Shown here piece after piece: positions 34,225 to 43,061 of a DNA stretch of 44,510 nt (position 1 is the first letter of the stretch; every line of letters starts with the position of its first letter). The notes under the pieces were generated by a model. It had not been told where the DNA came from, did not search any database, and saw only the letters and a program-made list of their open reading frames with translations. The DNA comes from Erwinia sp. S63. GTDB lineage: Bacteria > Pseudomonadota > Gammaproteobacteria > Enterobacterales > Enterobacteriaceae. Position numbers and translations under genes: made by a program. The stretch is from assembly GCF_016625195.1 (NCBI RefSeq), contig NZ_JACVUP010000027.1, positions 1 to 44,510 on the forward strand. The letters are read 5' to 3'.

Positions 34225-36807
34225 TTATTCCTCAGTCGTCGAAGGCTGCTGCTGCGCTTTACGCGCTTTGGCACGGGCGACCGCGGCAGCGATTGCCGCT
34301 TTACGTGGGTCGGCGGAGTCAGGAGAGGCAGCAGCCTCCACTTCAGGAGATGATTCAGGTGCGGCTTCAACAGCTGCAGAAGTTTGTTCGGCAGCTGCTG
34401 CGGCTTTCTTCGCCTTAGCTCGAGCAATGGCTGCTTCAACAGCGGCTTTACGCGGATCGACTTCAGCAGCAGGTGCTGCATCAGAAGGCTCAGGTGCGTG
34501 TGGTACGTCAGCAGGTTCAGAAATCTGCTCAGCCGCCGCAGCCGCAGCGGCTTTCTTCGCCTTAGCACGAGCAATGGCGGCCTCAACCGCTGCTTTACGC
34601 GGATCAACTTCAGCGGCAGGTGCTGCATCAGCAAGCTCAGACACTTGTTCACCAGAAGCAGCCGCAGCTTTCTTCGCCTTAGCACGCGCAATAGCGGCTT
34701 CAACCGCCGCTTTACGCAGATCAACTTCAGCGGCCGGGGCTGCATCAGCAGCCGCAGGCGCTTGTTCGCCAGCCGCAGCGGCTTTCTTCGCTTTAGCACG
34801 CGCAATAGCAGCTTCAACCGCGGCTTTGCGAGGATCAACTTCAGTGGCCGGGGCTGCTTTAGCAGGCTCAGAAACTTGTTCACCAGCCGCAGCCGCAGCT
34901 TTCTTCGCCTTAGCGCGCGCAATGGCGGCTTCAACTGCCGCTTTACGCGGATCAACCTCATCGGTCGGGGCTGCATCAGCAGGTTCAGATGCTTGTTCGC
35001 CAGCTGCCGCGGCTTTCTTCGCTTTAGCGCGAGCAATGGCGGCTTCAACCGCGGCTTTACGAGGATCAACTTCAGCGACCGGGGCTGCATCAGCAGTTTC
35101 AGGATTTTGTTCGCCAGCCGCCGCAGCCGCTTTCTTCGCTTTAGCACGCGCAATTGCCGCTTCAACCGCGGCTTTACGCGGATCGCCCGACTGCTTGCTC
35201 AGCGCCTGCGTTTCTGACTGTTTTTCCGCCTGCTGAGCTAATGCCTGCGCATGGCGCGCCTCGCGCTCGGCGGTTTCCTGTTCTGGCGTTTTGGCAGCAC
35301 GCGCCTTCACACGTGCAACCGCCGCGTCACGTTCACCCTGGTCGGTGCGCGCGACACGCTGTTTAGCTTCTTCATGACGCGCTTCACGCGCCAGCTTTTC
35401 ACGTTCTAAACGTGCCTGGCGCGCTTCGAAACGCGCCTTCGCTTCGGCGGTGCGCTTCGCTTCGAGATCGATAGCGCGCAGCTCTGCCTTCTCCTGACGA
35501 TAATATTGCACCAGCGGAATATTGCTCGGGCAGACGTACGCACAGGCACCGCACTCAATGCAGTCATCGATATTGTGGGCGCGCGCTTTCTCATGATCGC
35601 CGCCCTGGCTGTACCAGAACAGCTGCTGAGGCAGCAGTTTCGCCGGGCAGGCGTCCGCACAGGCACTGCAACGAATACAAGACTGTTCTTCTTCGTTATT
35701 GCCCATCTCACTGGCAGAAGGCGCCAGAATACAGTTGGAGATTTTAACCAGCGGCACATTCAGTGACGGCAGCGTAAAGCCCATCAGCGGGCCGCCCATG
35801 ATCACCATCTGACGTGAACCCGGCGCGAAACCCACATGATGCAACAGATGGCTAACCGGCGTGCCCAGACGTCCCCACACGTTGCGCGGCTGCGCAATGG
35901 CTTCGCCTGTCAGCGTGACGACGCGTTCGGTAATCGGCTCGCCATCGATAATCGCGCGCTTTACCGCCCAAGCCGTACCGACATTTTGCATTAGCACGCC
36001 AATATCGGTGGATCGACCGCCGTGCGGCACTTCAACGCCAGTAAGAATCTGGGTCAGTTGTTTAGCACCGCCAGAAGGGTATTTGGTGGGGATGACGCGC
36101 AGTTGCAACTCGCGGTCACCACCCAAAGCCTGCTTCAGCGCCGCAATCGCTTCAGGTTTATTATCTTCGATGCCAATTAGCACACGCTCAGCCTGCAATA
36201 CCCAGGCGAGGATACGACAACCTTCCAGCACTTCAGCCGCGCAGTCCTGCATCAGACGATCATCGGCGGTGATGTAAGGTTCACACTCTGCGGCATTGAT
36301 AATCAGGGTTTTGACGCCGCGCAATCCGCCACGTAGCTTGGTGGCGGTCGGGAAGCCTGCCCCCCCTAAACCAGCGACGCCTGCCTCATGAATACGTTTG
36401 ACGACATCTTCACGCGTCAGCGAACGGAAGTCAGGTTGCGGATCGAGCGTGGTCCAGCGATCTTCACCATCGGCACGCAGAAAAATGCACAGTTCGGAAA
36501 GACCCGAAGGGTGCGCGGTCATATGTGGCGCAATCGCTTCGATGGTGCCGGAGGTCGGTGCGTGCACCGGCAGCATGCGTCCGCTGCCAAACGTCAGCGG
36601 CTGACCACGCAAGACGTGATCGCCCGGTGAGACGCAAATCTCGCCTTCATGGCCGATATGCTGTTTTAACGGAATGATGAATTGTTCAGGCAGCGGCAAC
36701 TGGCTTAACGGCGTGCCGTTAGACTGTGTTTTCATTTCCGGCGGATGAATGCCGCCCTGAAAATCCCACAGCTTCTCTTTGCGGAACAGGTTTAACAAAT
36801 TAAGCAT
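34225..36807 (-). CDS. rsxC: Electron-transport complex subunit RsxC with expanded C-terminal repeats
   Basis: Cytoplasmic NADH-side subunit (RnfC homologue). The 860-residue protein has an N-terminal barrel (GGIHPPEMKTQSNGTP), a Complex-I 51-kDa-like NADH/FMN domain with GVAGLGGAGFPTATKL near residue 135 and AECEPYITADDRLM, and two 4Fe-4S motifs: CIRCSACADACPAKLLP and CIECGACAYVCPSNIP near residues 375-425. An Arg/Glu/Ala-rich coiled linker then leads to eight repeats of about 38-50 residues. E. coli RsxC is 740 residues with fewer and Gln-rich repeats, so the tail is longer here. It overlaps rsxB by 8 bases. Confidence 0.96.
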   Translation of the reverse strand: MLNLLNLFRKEKLWDFQGGIHPPEMKTQSNGTPLSQLPLPEQFIIPLKQHIGHEGEICVSPGDHVLRGQPLTFGSGRMLPVHAPTSGTIEAIAPHMTAHPSGLSELCIFLRADGEDRWTTLDPQPDFRSLTREDVVKRIHEAGVAGLGGAGFPTATKLRGGLRGVKTLIINAAECEPYITADDRLMQDCAAEVLEGCRILAWVLQAERVLIGIEDNKPEAIAALKQALGGDRELQLRVIPTKYPSGGAKQLTQILTGVEVPHGGRSTDIGVLMQNVGTAWAVKRAIIDGEPITERVVTLTGEAIAQPRNVWGRLGTPVSHLLHHVGFAPGSRQMVIMGGPLMGFTLPSLNVPLVKISNCILAPSASEMGNNEEEQSCIRCSACADACPAKLLPQQLFWYSQGGDHEKARAHNIDDCIECGACAYVCPSNIPLVQYYRQEKAELRAIDLEAKRTAEAKARFEARQARLEREKLAREARHEEAKQRVARTDQGERDAAVARVKARAAKTPEQETAEREARHAQALAQQAEKQSETQALSKQSGDPRKAAVEAAIARAKAKKAAAAAGEQNPETADAAPVAEVDPRKAAVEAAIARAKAKKAAAAGEQASEPADAAPTDEVDPRKAAVEAAIARAKAKKAAAAAGEQVSEPAKAAPATEVDPRKAAVEAAIARAKAKKAAAAGEQAPAAADAAPAAEVDLRKAAVEAAIARAKAKKAAAASGEQVSELADAAPAAEVDPRKAAVEAAIARAKAKKAAAAAAAEQISEPADVPHAPEPSDAAPAAEVDPRKAAVEAAIARAKAKKAAAAAEQTSAAVEAAPESSPEVEAAASPDSADPRKAAIAAAVARAKARKAQQQPSTTEE
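34246..35190. repeat. Eight in-frame repeats in the 3' part of rsxC
   Basis: Eight copies of a DPRKAAVEAAIARAKAKK-type unit are separated by Ala/Glu/Pro linkers. Distances between neighbouring units are about 148, 150, 117, 113, 117, 114 and 117 bases from left to right. The units differ mainly at third codon positions, so the protein motif is kept while DNA drifts. One unit has Leu for Pro (DLRK, near 34718), and the last unit is AAIAAAVARAKARK. Confidence 0.95.
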
Positions 36808-37378
36808 GAGTTTCTACCGGGATCACCCGTACAGGAATGGTTTCGAGATCCCACTTCCAGTTGGCCGTGGTGGTGGCAACCGGACGCATCTCAATGCAAT
36901 CGGTCGGACAAGGCGCTACGCACAGATCGCAACCGGTGCAGACATCGCTCAACACAGTGTGCATGGCGCGGGTGGCACCGACAATCGCATCCACCGGGCA
37001 AGCCTGAATACATTTGGTGCAGCCGATACAGTTGGCTTCATCAATCCAGGCTACCGTGCGGATCGGCTCCTGCACTTCCTCACCGCCATCCAGCGGTTGC
37101 GGTTCAACGTTGAGCAGTGCGGCCAGCTTGAGCATGGTCTGCTCACCGCCGGGGGCGCATTTATTAATGGCTTCGCCGTTATTGCCTACGGCATCCGCAT
37201 ATGGACGGCAACCCGGATATCCGCACTGGCCGCACTGACTCTGCGGCAGAATGCTGTCGATCTGTTCAACGATCGGATCTTCTTCCACCTCGAATCGGCG
37301 CGAGGCATAGCCGAGCAGGGCGCCAAATACCAGGCCCAGCGCAGCAATAGCCACAATAGCAATCCAAATCGCGGTCAT
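36800..37378 (-). CDS. rsxB: Electron-transport complex ferredoxin subunit RsxB
   Basis: Membrane-anchored iron-sulphur subunit (RnfB homologue). The 192-residue protein has an N-terminal helix (residues 3-25), the RnfB-type cluster motif QSQCGQCGYPGCRPYADA near residue 47, a further Cys in NKCAPGG, and two ferredoxin motifs NCIGCTKCIQACP and VCTGCDLCVAPCP. It shares TAATG with the rsxA stop and overlaps rsxC by 8 bases. Confidence 0.97.
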   Translation of the reverse strand: MTAIWIAIVAIAALGLVFGALLGYASRRFEVEEDPIVEQIDSILPQSQCGQCGYPGCRPYADAVGNNGEAINKCAPGGEQTMLKLAALLNVEPQPLDGGEEVQEPIRTVAWIDEANCIGCTKCIQACPVDAIVGATRAMHTVLSDVCTGCDLCVAPCPTDCIEMRPVATTTANWKWDLETIPVRVIPVETHA

Positions 37379-37959
37379 TAGAATTTCACCAACCCGGTAA
37401 AGCCCATAAAGGCCAGCGCCATCAAACCTGCGGTGACCAATGCAATCGAGTTGCCTTTGAACGGCGCAGGGACGTTGGCTAATACCAGGCGTTCACGCAT
37501 GCCGGCGAACAGCACCATCACCAGCGAGAAGCCAAGCGAGGCACTGAAGCCATAAACTGCGGCCTGCAAAAAGGTGTGGTTAAGATTGACGCTCAGCAGG
37601 GGAACACCCAGCACCGCACAATTAGTGGTAATCAGCGGCAGGAAGATACCCAGTAAGCGATAGAGTGACGGGCTGGTTTTGCGCACCACCATCTCGGTGA
37701 ATTGCACCACCACGGCGATCACCAGGATATACGCCAGAGTACGCAAATACACCAGATCGAGCGGCACCAGAATCAGATGGTTCACCAGCCAGGCGCAGAT
37801 CGCTGCCAGAGTGATCACGAAAGTGGTGGCGAGTCCCATGCCAATGGCCGTTTCCAGTTTTTTTGACACGCCCATAAAGGGACATAGGCCGAGAAACTTC
37901 ACTAACACGAAGTTGTTCACCAGCACAGTGCCAATAAAGAGAAGTAGATAGTCGGTCAT
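37378..37959 (-). CDS. rsxA: Electron-transport complex subunit RsxA
   Basis: First gene of the rsx operon, an integral membrane subunit (RnfA homologue) paired with RsxE. The 193-residue protein has six helices, with VNNFVLVKFLGLCPFMGVSK at the start and IFLPLITTNCAVLGVPLLSV carrying the two cysteines that bind the intramembrane cluster. It is nearly identical to E. coli in these parts. The leader 37960-38080 holds several GAGAGGT/TCTCAA-type small stems but no recognised regulator site. Confidence 0.97.
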   Translation of the reverse strand: MTDYLLLFIGTVLVNNFVLVKFLGLCPFMGVSKKLETAIGMGLATTFVITLAAICAWLVNHLILVPLDLVYLRTLAYILVIAVVVQFTEMVVRKTSPSLYRLLGIFLPLITTNCAVLGVPLLSVNLNHTFLQAAVYGFSASLGFSLVMVLFAGMRERLVLANVPAPFKGNSIALVTAGLMALAFMGFTGLVKF

Positions 37960-38082
37960 TTTTTAACCTGGGAAGCCGAAAGGCGTCTATTATCCGGAAT
38001 TGAGAGGTGCATCTCAACCTCTACACAAAATGTGTGGGTGTTGAGAGCACTCAGAATTAAATTCCTGACGAAACTCGCGCCA

Positions 38083-38526
38083 TTACGGTTGGATAAACGT
38101 CTGTTTCACACGCTGGGAACGTTTGAAGTAAGGCACAAATACTGCGGCAGCCAACAGCGACAACAGCAACGTTTGAATCGCTTTACTATCCGCCACCGGG
38201 GTGAACGCAAAGGTTTTCAACGCCAGTAATACTGTCATCAGCAGCCACAGGATGTAATGGCGCGGTAAACGGCGTGAACGTTTACAGAAAATCCAGCAGA
38301 CCCAGATACTGTAGACCCAAACCACACCTGCGGTGAGCAGGGAGATCGCCCATTGCGTGAACAACTGGTCAGCATGAGTAAACAGCGTAGTACGCAACTC
38401 GTTATTAAATAACGGACTCAGATACATGGCCACCACCAGCGCACTGGTCAGCATCGTCATAATCAACCAGGCCAGCGGCAACAACAGCCAGCCAGCAATA
38501 CGCGGCGGGTTTACCGATTCGGTCAT
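38083..38526 (-). CDS. ydgK: DUF2569 inner-membrane protein YdgK
   Basis: A 147-residue protein with four predicted membrane helices (PPRIAGWLLLPLAWLIMTML at the start) and a basic C-terminal tail (FKRSQRVKQ). It matches E. coli YdgK in length, family and position between cnu and rsxA. Function unknown. Confidence 0.9.
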   Translation of the reverse strand: MTESVNPPRIAGWLLLPLAWLIMTMLTSALVVAMYLSPLFNNELRTTLFTHADQLFTQWAISLLTAGVVWVYSIWVCWIFCKRSRRLPRHYILWLLMTVLLALKTFAFTPVADSKAIQTLLLSLLAAAVFVPYFKRSQRVKQTFIQP

Positions 38527-38627
38527 CTTGCGGATCCTGTAGCGAAATTAACAAGGCGTTGTATGTCCAAACGGGGCACGCCCGACATGGACAACGCAAT
38601 AGTGCAGAAAAAGGCGGGGAAAACCCA

Positions 38628-38843
38628 TTACATTACGTAGCGCCAGACTGATTTAGGCACGCGGCCCATATCATAAAGGCGGCCGCCGGAAACAAGTTCA
38701 GCACGACGGTGATCGGCAGCGCGATACATATTGATGATGTCATTATCATCGGTCAGCGAATAATTAAGATGGTCGTAGAGTTTTTCCAGACTATCAAGAT
38801 TATTCACTTTACGGAATTTCAGCAGGTAATCTAGCGCAGTCAT
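38628..38843 (-). CDS. cnu: Hha-family nucleoid-associated protein Cnu (YdgT)
   Basis: Binds H-NS and StpA to help silence AT-rich genes and binds oriC in E. coli. The 71-residue protein has DYLLKFRKVNNLDSLEKLYD and YRAADHRRAELVSGGRLYD, nearly identical to E. coli Cnu. The ATG at 38843 gives MTALDYLLKF and exactly 71 residues; an in-frame ATG at 38852 adds three residues. Neither has a good ribosome site. It is followed after about 100 bases by ydgK. Confidence 0.94.
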   Translation of the reverse strand: MTALDYLLKFRKVNNLDSLEKLYDHLNYSLTDDNDIINMYRAADHRRAELVSGGRLYDMGRVPKSVWRYVM

Positions 38844-38945
38844 GATTGCCATTTAAAAATAAAGTACTCGGAAGTGCCCAAGTATAGGGAGCACACTGCC
38901 AGAGTCCATACGCCAGCGTTAAAAAAATTCAAAAATCAGACAACG

Positions 38946-38961
38946 TGAGCTAATTCGCTCA
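38946..38961. promoter_or_regulatory. 16-base palindrome upstream of cnu
   Basis: TGAGC-TAATTC-GCTCA has perfect 5-bp arms, 103 bases before the cnu ATG. The form is that of a dimeric regulator site; the regulator is not identified. Confidence 0.35.
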
Positions 38962-39049
38962 TCAAAAGACATTTTTTCTTCATTTTACCGTTTTAAACGC
39001 GCATTTCCGGACGGGATTAAGACAAATTCAACCCTGACGGACGGCATAA

Positions 39050-39066
39050 TGTGAAAAAAGCTCACA
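39050..39066. promoter_or_regulatory. CRP-like inverted repeat with 7-base spacer
   Basis: TGTGA and TCACA are perfect CRP half-sites, but 7 rather than 6 bases separate them. Probably a weak or non-CRP site. Confidence 0.25.
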
Positions 39067-39206
39067 CCCTTAACGCAAATGAAAGTTGTCTTTTTTTATC
39101 AGGCTCAGTGCCCTGACTTTCATTCATATAAAACGTTTATTAGGCCAATTTATGTCGAACAGTTCAGCAATGGCATCTACACGCTCTGAAACTGTAAATC
39201 ATGTAG

Positions 39207-39222
39207 TGTGCGAATAATCACA
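39207..39222. promoter_or_regulatory. CRP-like site upstream of ytfQ
   Basis: TGTGC-GAATAA-TCACA matches 9 of 10 half-site bases of TGTGA-N6-TCACA with correct spacing. It lies about 300 bases before the ytfQ ATG, as expected for a catabolite-repressed sugar importer with a long leader. Confidence 0.5.
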
Positions 39223-39518
39223 AAACTGATCATTGCTTGTGCCCGCAGTCGATAACCATTCTTTACGCAGCGTCTGTAATCGCTTCCAGTAGCCACCATC
39301 CTAACCGATTCTGTTTATTACATTTATTTAACCGCCACTGAAATAAATATCAGGCAAATTGTCCATATGGCTGGTATGACTTCTTAGATGGATAATTTCG
39401 TAACTCCTTTAATTCATTCTATTTTGTGAGGCATGTCGCGCTTGTTTTCTCGCTTTTGCGCCAGGCTTAATCTGCGTTTTGTACCCCTACAGCACACTCC
39501 CTTCAGAGGAATGAAATT

Positions 39519-40475
39519 ATGTGGAAACGTTTACTCTTAACCGCCATGGTAAGTTCAGCACTCAGTACGTCTGTACTTGCCGCTGATATGACGGTGGGCT
39601 TCTCACAGGTTGGCTCGGAGTCTGGCTGGCGTTCAGCAGAAACCAACGTGGCGAAAAGCGAAGCGCAAAAGCGCGGTATCACGTTGAAAATCGCCGATGG
39701 TCAGCAGAAGCAGGAAAATCAAATCAAAGCGGTGCGCTCATTTATCGCACAGGGCGTTGACGCCATCTTTATCGCCCCGGTGGTGCAAACCGGTTGGGAA
39801 CCGGTGCTGGAAGAGGCCAAAGACGCCAAAATCCCGGTGTTCCTGTTAGACCGTGCCATCGTGGTGAAAGATAAGTCGCTGTATATGGCGGTGGTGACCG
39901 CAGACAACGTGCTGGAAGGCAAGTTGATCGGTGACTGGCTGGTGAAAACGGTCGGCGATAAGAAGTGTAACGTGGTTGAGTTACAAGGCACCGTGGGTGC
40001 CAGCGTAGCCATCGATCGTAAGAAAGGCTTTGCAGAAGCCATCGCGGGCCACAACAACATCAAAGTGATCCGTTCTCAGTCCGGCGACTTTACCCGTAGT
40101 AAAGGTAAAGAGGTGATGGAGAGCTTTATCAAAGCGGAAAACAACGGCAAGAACATCTGCATGGTGTATGCGCACAACGATGATATGGCGATCGGCGCCA
40201 TTCAGGCCATTAAAGAAGCGGGTCTGAAGCCAGGCAAAGATATTTTGACCGGTTCTATCGACGGCGTACCGGATATCTATAAAGCGATGCTGGCGGGTGA
40301 GGCCAATGCCAACGTCGAGCTGACGCCAAACATGGCGGGTCCTGCATTCGATGCGCTGGAGAAATTCAAAAAAGACGGCACGATGCCACCAAAAATCATC
40401 AAAACCGAATCGAAACTGTATCTGCCAGACTCCGCGCAGGCACAGCTCGACACCAAAAAAGGCATGGGTTACTGA
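39519..40475 (+). CDS. ytfQ: Galactofuranose-binding periplasmic protein YtfQ
   Basis: Sugar-binding protein of a ribose-type ABC importer; E. coli YtfQ binds galactofuranose and, less well, galactopyranose. The 318-residue precursor has a signal peptide cleaved after STSVLA. The mature start is DMTVGFSQVGSESGWRSAET, and the ligand-contact stretches FLLDRAIVVKD, SGDFTRSKGKEVMES, YAHNDDMAIGAIQAI and GSIDGVPDIYKAML are almost identical to E. coli. The ribosome site is AGAGGAATG. It is first in the operon, with a hairpin separating it from ytfR. Confidence 0.96.
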   Translation: MWKRLLLTAMVSSALSTSVLAADMTVGFSQVGSESGWRSAETNVAKSEAQKRGITLKIADGQQKQENQIKAVRSFIAQGVDAIFIAPVVQTGWEPVLEEAKDAKIPVFLLDRAIVVKDKSLYMAVVTADNVLEGKLIGDWLVKTVGDKKCNVVELQGTVGASVAIDRKKGFAEAIAGHNNIKVIRSQSGDFTRSKGKEVMESFIKAENNGKNICMVYAHNDDMAIGAIQAIKEAGLKPGKDILTGSIDGVPDIYKAMLAGEANANVELTPNMAGPAFDALEKFKKDGTMPPKIIKTESKLYLPDSAQAQLDTKKGMGY

Positions 40476-40484
40476 TCCCCGCAA

Positions 40485-40505
40485 CCGCCCTTCGGGGCGG
40501 TTTTT
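40485..40505 (+). terminator. Intercistronic hairpin between ytfQ and ytfR
   Basis: CCGCCC-TTCG-GGGCGG followed by TTTTT, 10 bases after the ytfQ stop and 27 before ytfR. It has the form of a true terminator but stands inside an operon. It would allow more binding protein than transporter by partial termination or 3'-end protection. Confidence 0.8.
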
Positions 40506-40531
40506 CATGACGTAAGGCGAGGTAGAACCTG

Positions 40532-42052
40532 ATGAGCACCGCAGATGCATCCGCACTCCTGACTCTCAACGGTATCAGCAAAGGTTTCCCCGGCGTGAAA
40601 GCGCTGGATAATGTGTCGTTCAGCATTCGCAAAGGCGAGATCATGGCGCTGCTGGGCGAAAACGGCGCCGGGAAATCCACGTTAATTAAAGTGCTGACCG
40701 GCGTGTACACCCGTGATGCAGGCACCATCACCCTCAATGGCACTGCTATTTCTCCGCACAATACCGCCGATGCACAGCAAATGGGCATCGGCACGGTTTA
40801 TCAGGAGGTGAATCTCCTGCCGAACATGTCGGTGGCAGACAATCTCTACATCGGCCGCGAGCCGCGCCGCTTTGGCATGATTGACCGCAAACGTATGGTG
40901 CGCGATGCCGATGCGCTGATGCGCAACTACGGTTTTGCGCTCGACGTAACGCGTCCCCTGGGCCATTACTCGGTGGCGATGCAGCAGATCATTGCGATTT
41001 GCCGCGCCGTGGATCTCTCGGCTCAGGTGTTAATCCTCGACGAACCCACCGCCAGCCTCGATGCCAGCGAAGTGGAAATGCTATTCACCCTGATGGCGCA
41101 ACTGAAAGCCAAAGGGATGAGCCTGATTTTTGTCACTCATTTTCTCGATCAGGTGTATCGCATCACCGATCGTATTACCGTTTTGCGCAACGGGCAGTTT
41201 ATTGCCACGCGTGATACGGCATCGTTGCCACAAATCGAATTGATTAAACTAATGCTGGGGCGCGAGTTACTGGAAACTGCCCTGCAGCGTCAGGGCAGCA
41301 CGCTGAAGAGCAATCAACCGGTGGTGTCATTCAAAGATTACGGCAAGAAGGGCACCATTGAACCTTTCGATCTGGAAGTGCGCCCGGGAGAAGTGGTGGG
41401 CTTAGCCGGCTTGTTGGGATCGGGGCGCACCGAAACCGCCGAAGTGCTGTTTGGTATCCGTCGAGCGGATAGGGGCACTGCCACCATCAAAGGCAAAGTG
41501 CAGCATATTCGGACACCGGCCAAAGCCTCCCATCTGGGCATGGGGTTCTGCCCGGAAGATCGTAAAACCGACGGTATTATCGGCGCTGCATCGGTGCGCG
41601 AGAATATTATTCTGGCGCTACAGGCCCAACGCGGCTGGCTGCGACCGATCAAACGCCGTGAGCAGCAGGCCATCGCCGATCGCTTTATCAAAAGCCTCGG
41701 AATTCGCACGCCTCATGCCGATCAGCCGGTTGAGCTACTTTCCGGCGGGAATCAGCAAAAGGTGCTGCTGTCACGCTGGCTGGTGACTAAACCGCAATTT
41801 TTAATCCTCGACGAACCGACGCGCGGCATCGACGTTGGTGCTCACGCCGAGATCATTCGTTTGATTGAAACCTTGTGCGCCGATGGACTGGCGTTACTGG
41901 TTATCTCCTCTGAACTCGAAGAGCTGGTGGGCTATGCCGATCGCGTGTTGATCATGCGTGATTTGAAGCAGGTGGCTGAAATCCCGCTGGAGCAGCTGTC
42001 GGTGGCGTCGATCGTCAATGCCATCGCCGATGGAGGAGCACAACATGCTTGA
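40532..42052 (+). CDS. ytfR: Galactofuranose ABC importer ATPase YtfR
   Basis: Double ATPase of the RbsA/MglA type that powers sugar import. The 506-residue protein has Walker A in the first half (GENGAGKST near residue 47) and Walker B LILDEPTASLD. The signature of that half is degenerate (YSVAMQQIIAICRAV). The second half has a degenerate Walker A (GLLGSGRTE), intact signature LSGGNQQKVLLSRWL and Walker B LILDEPTRGID. Such asymmetry is normal for this family. AAGGCGAGG precedes the ATG. It overlaps ytfT by 8 bases. Confidence 0.96.
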   Translation: MSTADASALLTLNGISKGFPGVKALDNVSFSIRKGEIMALLGENGAGKSTLIKVLTGVYTRDAGTITLNGTAISPHNTADAQQMGIGTVYQEVNLLPNMSVADNLYIGREPRRFGMIDRKRMVRDADALMRNYGFALDVTRPLGHYSVAMQQIIAICRAVDLSAQVLILDEPTASLDASEVEMLFTLMAQLKAKGMSLIFVTHFLDQVYRITDRITVLRNGQFIATRDTASLPQIELIKLMLGRELLETALQRQGSTLKSNQPVVSFKDYGKKGTIEPFDLEVRPGEVVGLAGLLGSGRTETAEVLFGIRRADRGTATIKGKVQHIRTPAKASHLGMGFCPEDRKTDGIIGAASVRENIILALQAQRGWLRPIKRREQQAIADRFIKSLGIRTPHADQPVELLSGGNQQKVLLSRWLVTKPQFLILDEPTRGIDVGAHAEIIRLIETLCADGLALLVISSELEELVGYADRVLIMRDLKQVAEIPLEQLSVASIVNAIADGGAQHA

Positions 42053-43061
42053 ATCCCCTATGACACATCCAAAACCTGAACGGCGTAAGCCGAAGTTACC
42101 GCCAGGCATGCCGCAAATCGTCGCGCTGATTCTGGTGCTGTTGGTGGATAGCCTGGTCGCCAACAATTTTTTTGCTGTGCATATTCAGGACGGCCGCTTG
42201 TTCGGCAGTCCGATTGATATCCTTAACCGCGCTGCACCCGTCGCCCTACTGGCAGTCGGTATGACGCTGGTGATTGCCACTGGCGGGATTGATTTGTCGG
42301 TCGGCGCGGTGATGGCGATTGCGGGCGCGACGGCGGCCACCCTGACCGTTGCGGGACACAGCCTGAGCTTTATTATTCTCGCCACCCTTGGCACCGGCTT
42401 GGCCTGCGGCTTATGGAATGGCGTGCTGGTGGCGCTGCTGAAGATTCAGCCGTTTGTGGCCACGTTGATTTTGATGGTGGCCGGGCGCGGTATTGCACAG
42501 CTGATTACTCAGGGCCAGATTGTGACCTTTAACAGTGACAGCCTCGGTTGGTTTGGCAGCGGCTCGCTGTGGATGCTGCCGGTTCCGGTGTGGATAACAT
42601 TGCTGGTGGCGCTGTTGGTGTGGCTGCTGACGCGCAAAACTGCGCTGGGCCTGTTTATCGAAGCGGTGGGGATTAACCTGCGTGCTGCCCGTAATGCCGG
42701 TGTCAACGGTTGGTTAGTGGTGATGTCCACCTATGCCATCAGCGGTGTGTGTGCGGCCGTCGCGGGCCTGATCGTGGCCGCAGATATACGTGGCGCCGAT
42801 GCTAACAACGCCGGACTATGGCTGGAGTTGGATGCCATTCTCGCCGTGGTGATTGGTGGCGCATCGCTGATGGGCGGGCGTTTTAATCTGGTGCTGTCGT
42901 TAATCGGCGCGCTGATTATCCAGTCGATGAATACCGGTATTTTGCTCTCTGGCTTCCCGCCGGAGCTGAATCAGGTAGTGAAAGCGGTGGTGGTGATGTG
43001 TGTGCTGTTGCTGCAATCGCCGCGCTTTATCGCCATGCTGAAAGGGAGACGACCAAAATGA
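42045..43061 (+). CDS. ytfT: Galactofuranose ABC importer permease YtfT
   Basis: Inner-membrane permease of the BPD-transp-2 family. The 338-residue protein has about ten helices and the stretches GGIDLSVGAVMAIAG, IQPFVATLILMVAGRGIAQL and ADIRGADANNAGLWLELDAI, like E. coli YtfT. The ATG at 42045 was chosen because GGAGG lies 8 bases upstream and it overlaps the ytfR end by 8 bases; an ATG at 42060 is also possible. It pairs with YjfF as heterodimer. Confidence 0.95.
   Translation: MLESPMTHPKPERRKPKLPPGMPQIVALILVLLVDSLVANNFFAVHIQDGRLFGSPIDILNRAAPVALLAVGMTLVIATGGIDLSVGAVMAIAGATAATLTVAGHSLSFIILATLGTGLACGLWNGVLVALLKIQPFVATLILMVAGRGIAQLITQGQIVTFNSDSLGWFGSGSLWMLPVPVWITLLVALLVWLLTRKTALGLFIEAVGINLRAARNAGVNGWLVVMSTYAISGVCAAVAGLIVAADIRGADANNAGLWLELDAILAVVIGGASLMGGRFNLVLSLIGALIIQSMNTGILLSGFPPELNQVVKAVVVMCVLLLQSPRFIAMLKGRRPK

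Larger units (their letters stand above)
38844..39518. other. Divergent cnu-ytfQ intergenic region, 675 bases
   Basis: No gene is seen. The region is AT-rich, carries a 16-base palindrome near cnu and two CRP-like inverted repeats nearer ytfQ, and ends with CAGAGGA as the ytfQ ribosome site. The last 300 bases before ytfQ have no long stem except short AT palindromes. The long leader suggests catabolite-controlled, possibly distant activation of the ytf operon. Confidence 0.4.

Noticed and set aside
34268..35236. 322-codon open frame opposite the rsxC repeat region, and other long frames there
   Set aside because: The frame is a by-product of GC- and Ala-rich repeats on the other strand; it has no ribosome site and no family resemblance, and the rsxC frame carries clear motifs.
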